The notes beneath the pieces are model-generated. The model saw only the letters and a list, made by a program, of their open reading frames with translations. It made no database searches and was not told the origin of the DNA. Below, piece by piece: positions 36,747 through 38,281 of a DNA stretch of 38,281 nt. A program made the translations under genes and the position numbers. The stretch spans positions 1 to 38,281 of the IMG/VR virus record IMGVR_UViG_3300031974_000370; one strand, given 5' to 3'. The stretch's first letter is position 1, and each line of letters begins with the position of its first letter. This DNA comes from a virus.

Positions 36747-37188
36747 AGAATACCTTGGTGGTTTCAGATCAGGTAGTTACGATAATCTACAACCAATGGC
36801 TAGTTTAGGTGATACGCCACCTAAAGGACAAGGTGGTAAAGATAGTCGTGGTGTAGGATTAGCCGCAAATAAAAATCCTAGAATTGCACGTAAACCAGGT
36901 CAAAAGGCAAATTCTAAAAAACATTCAGATTTATATACAGACGAAAATCCTAAAGGCACAATACATGGATTAGGTTTTGTAGATAGAGAAACGGCAGTTA
37001 AAAGTGTAAATAAGATTAAGAACTCAGGTAAATCACATGCACATAAAATTCAGGCTGCCATTGCAATGAGTCAAAGAGCTAAAGTTGCAAGTGAAAGAGC
37101 TAAAGATCCAGAAACAAAGAAACGTTTACGATCTGCTCATTTAGTATATCAAAAATTTATAGACACTAACAAGAAGAAAGAGGATTAA
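36730..37188 (+). CDS. 152-aa protein with C-terminal HSDLYTDE / SHAHKIQAAIA module
   Basis: A glycine-rich start (MLKTLKEYLGGFRSGSYDNL) precedes a module KKHSDLYTDENPKGTIHGLG, FVDRETAVKSVNKIKNSGKS and HAHKIQAAIAMSQRAKVA. This short alpha-helical module recurs in large phages and giant viruses, often as the tail of larger virion proteins (my recollection), with unknown function. The leading MLKTLKEYL is a weak form of the shared leader. Confidence 0.72.
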   Translation: MLKTLKEYLGGFRSGSYDNLQPMASLGDTPPKGQGGKDSRGVGLAANKNPRIARKPGQKANSKKHSDLYTDENPKGTIHGLGFVDRETAVKSVNKIKNSGKSHAHKIQAAIAMSQRAKVASERAKDPETKKRLRSAHLVYQKFIDTNKKKED

Positions 37189-37770
37189 ATGGAAGTTATT
37201 ATCGCATTAGCAATGAAATTTTGGCAATGGACAGTTTTAATTTCGTTAATTATAATTGGTTTTATTATTAACATGTTTGATAAAAAAATAGATAACAGAG
37301 TTAATTTTAAATACACAGATTATCCACATATGAAACCTATTAAAATTGCTACGAAAGGCAAAGGTTTTTTTGGTGCAATAATCATGTGGATATTTGGTGT
37401 TAGACATTGGGAGATAGCCAAAGACTTCCATTATTCACTAAATAATAAAGACTTCGTAATACCAGCTGGTTTTAAATTTGATGGTGCAAGTGTACCAAAA
37501 TTCCTTGCACAATTTTTATCACCAGTAGGTGTGTTATTAATAGGGGGACTTGTACACGATTATGCTTACAAGTATGAAACCTTATTAATGAAGAATAAGA
37601 AGGATACCATGGGTGTTATAACTCAAAAGAAAGCAGACGAAATCTTTAGAGATATTAATATCGAAGTAAATGGTTTCTTCTTTTTAAACTACCTAGCTTA
37701 CTATGCATTACGTATAGGTGGTTTTATGGCGTGGAACAAGCATAGAAAAGTTAACGCTAAAATTAAGTAA
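37189..37770 (+). CDS. DUF1353-type membrane-anchored protein
   Basis: A 193-aa protein with an N-terminal transmembrane segment (about 13-31, WQWTVLISLIIIGFIINMF), then a soluble domain with FVIPAGFKFDGASVPKFLAQ, GLVHDYAYK and KKADEIFRDI. The GFxxDGASVP and HDYxY motifs are those of the DUF1353 family of phage proteins, which may be cell-wall-active, though the activity is unproven. The membrane anchor and the neighbouring small membrane proteins suggest an envelope role such as lysis or injection. Confidence 0.78.
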   Translation: MEVIIALAMKFWQWTVLISLIIIGFIINMFDKKIDNRVNFKYTDYPHMKPIKIATKGKGFFGAIIMWIFGVRHWEIAKDFHYSLNNKDFVIPAGFKFDGASVPKFLAQFLSPVGVLLIGGLVHDYAYKYETLLMKNKKDTMGVITQKKADEIFRDINIEVNGFFFLNYLAYYALRIGGFMAWNKHRKVNAKIK

Positions 37771-37788
37771 CAGGAGGTAACTCAACAT

Positions 37789-38022
37789 ATGGAAATACTT
37801 AATAAAATAAAAACATGGGCTTCTACATTAGCAGATGTCGGTGTAAGTTTAATAGCGCTCGGCATTGTGTTAGAAGTGCTGTTTAATGGTCAAGGTATAC
37901 CATTCTGGCCAGATATTTCTGTAATAGGAAATGTTCAGTCAATAATTGCTGGTTTCTCTGCTCAAGGTTTATTGGGCTTAGTAGCAATTTGGGTGTTATA
38001 TCACATATATAATAAAAAGTAA
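37789..38022 (+). CDS. 77-aa small membrane protein (holin-like)
   Basis: Two hydrophobic segments (about 15-31 and 46-72) separated by a loop with GQGIPFWPD, a short basic tail NKK. The RBS CAGGAGGT is excellent. The size and topology (two spans, charged C-terminal end) fit class II holins, but small virion membrane proteins look similar. It follows the DUF1353 gene by 18 bp. Confidence 0.68.
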   Translation: MEILNKIKTWASTLADVGVSLIALGIVLEVLFNGQGIPFWPDISVIGNVQSIIAGFSAQGLLGLVAIWVLYHIYNKK

Positions 38023-38045
38023 TCCTAAAAGGAGAAAATAACCTT

Positions 38046-38204
38046 ATGAAATACATAAAAGACAGATTGAAAGAATTGAGTTCACTACATGGAGGTGTAT
38101 TAATAGCCATGGGAGCAATCGTATTGTTTGCTTCACCGATCGCTAAGATGGCAGCTTGGGCTGCTATTGCATACGGCGTTTGGGCTGTAGTGAAAAAGGA
38201 CTAA
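38046..38204 (+). CDS. 52-aa small membrane protein
   Basis: ATG 38046 with AGGAG about 12 nt upstream runs 52 codons to TAA at 38202. The sequence has a charged start (MKYIKDRLKELSSLHGG) and a hydrophobic body VLIAMGAIVLFASPIAKMAA, then WAAIAYGVWAVVKKD. One or two spans. It continues the run of small membrane genes; a holin/antiholin-like partner of the gene at 37789 is possible. Confidence 0.62.
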   Translation: MKYIKDRLKELSSLHGGVLIAMGAIVLFASPIAKMAAWAAIAYGVWAVVKKD

Positions 38205-38206
38205 CA

Positions 38207-38281
38207 ATGTTAGGAATTAGATTATTCTTAATAGGTATAATGGTCACCGCCCTCGCTGGCGGTGGCTATTACGTTATGAAG
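38207..38281 (+). CDS. N-terminus of a membrane protein (3' truncated by window)
   Basis: ATG 38207, two bases after the upstream stop, opens a frame of 25 codons that runs off the window end. The visible part, MLGIRLFLIGIMVTALAGGG, is a signal-anchor-like hydrophobic segment. A GC-rich inverted repeat CACCGCC/GGCGGTG (38245-38251 with 38258-38264) lies in it. Identity cannot be judged from this fragment. Confidence 0.5.
   Translation, partial: MLGIRLFLIGIMVTALAGGGYYVMK

Noticed and set aside
1-38281. CRISPR array, insertion sequence, integrase or attachment site
   Set aside because: No regularly spaced direct repeats, transposase or integrase motifs were seen; the only clear long direct repeat is the promoter pair at 264 and 2642.

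Overview
The window reads as a contiguous piece of an AT-rich T4-like marine myovirus genome, most like phages of SAR11/Pelagibacter or related alphaproteobacteria. This rests on syntenic T4 core replication genes (sliding clamp 45, clamp loader 44 and 62, regA, DNA polymerase 43, uvsX, helicase 41), all on the + strand and tightly coupled (ATGA, TAATG, TGATG junctions), together with genes typical of oceanic T4-likes: Hsp20, ribosomal protein bS21, a CobS/CobT-like AAA and VWA pair, and many 2OG-Fe(II) oxygenases. The host assignment is an inference from composition and gene content. No tRNA, integrase, IS element or CRISPR array was seen.

Layout. 1-6.2 kb: the end of an unknown gene, a 32-aa CxxC peptide, a metallopeptidase/VWA protein and its AAA partner behind near-identical 58-bp promoter repeats, bS21 (TTG start) behind a nested hairpin, a 374-bp gene-free and highly structured interval ending in an intrinsic terminator (candidate ncRNA), Hsp20 behind a T4 late promoter, and a ParB-like protein. 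6.2-23.2 kb: the replication and recombination module interleaved with seven diverse 2OG-Fe(II) oxygenases, a RimK ligase fused to a RimB-like protease, a 2Fe-2S ferredoxin, an MT-A70 adenine methyltransferase and a possible DruA-like protein. 23.2-33.2 kb: a cassette of possible nuclease, polynucleotide-ligase-like, adenylate kinase, zeta-toxin-like kinase, nucleotidyltransferase fusion, cupin and long charged proteins, with TATAAATA late promoters at both ends. 33.2-38.3 kb: a HAD phosphatase, then small virion and membrane proteins, with the last gene cut by the window end.

Regulation. At least eleven sigma-70-type promoters with TTGAC-like -35 boxes and exactly 17-bp spacers lie on the + strand. 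Several have an extended -10 (TGT TATATT type), and several sit inside coding sequence. T4 late promoters (TATAAATA) precede hsp20, the ligase-like gene and the first small structural gene, which implies a T4-style early/late switch.

The most interesting signal is that several proteins, including an adenylate kinase, a P-loop kinase, the RimK-RimB fusion, a nucleotidyltransferase fusion and two small structural proteins, start with a peptide close to the T4 internal-protein capsid-targeting sequence (MKTYQEFIAEA), each with a site of the T4 prohead protease type (I/L-x-E). Together with the late promoters around the cassette, this suggests an enzyme payload that is packaged in the head, trimmed and delivered with the DNA. 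The second most interesting is the structured RNA between bS21 and hsp20.
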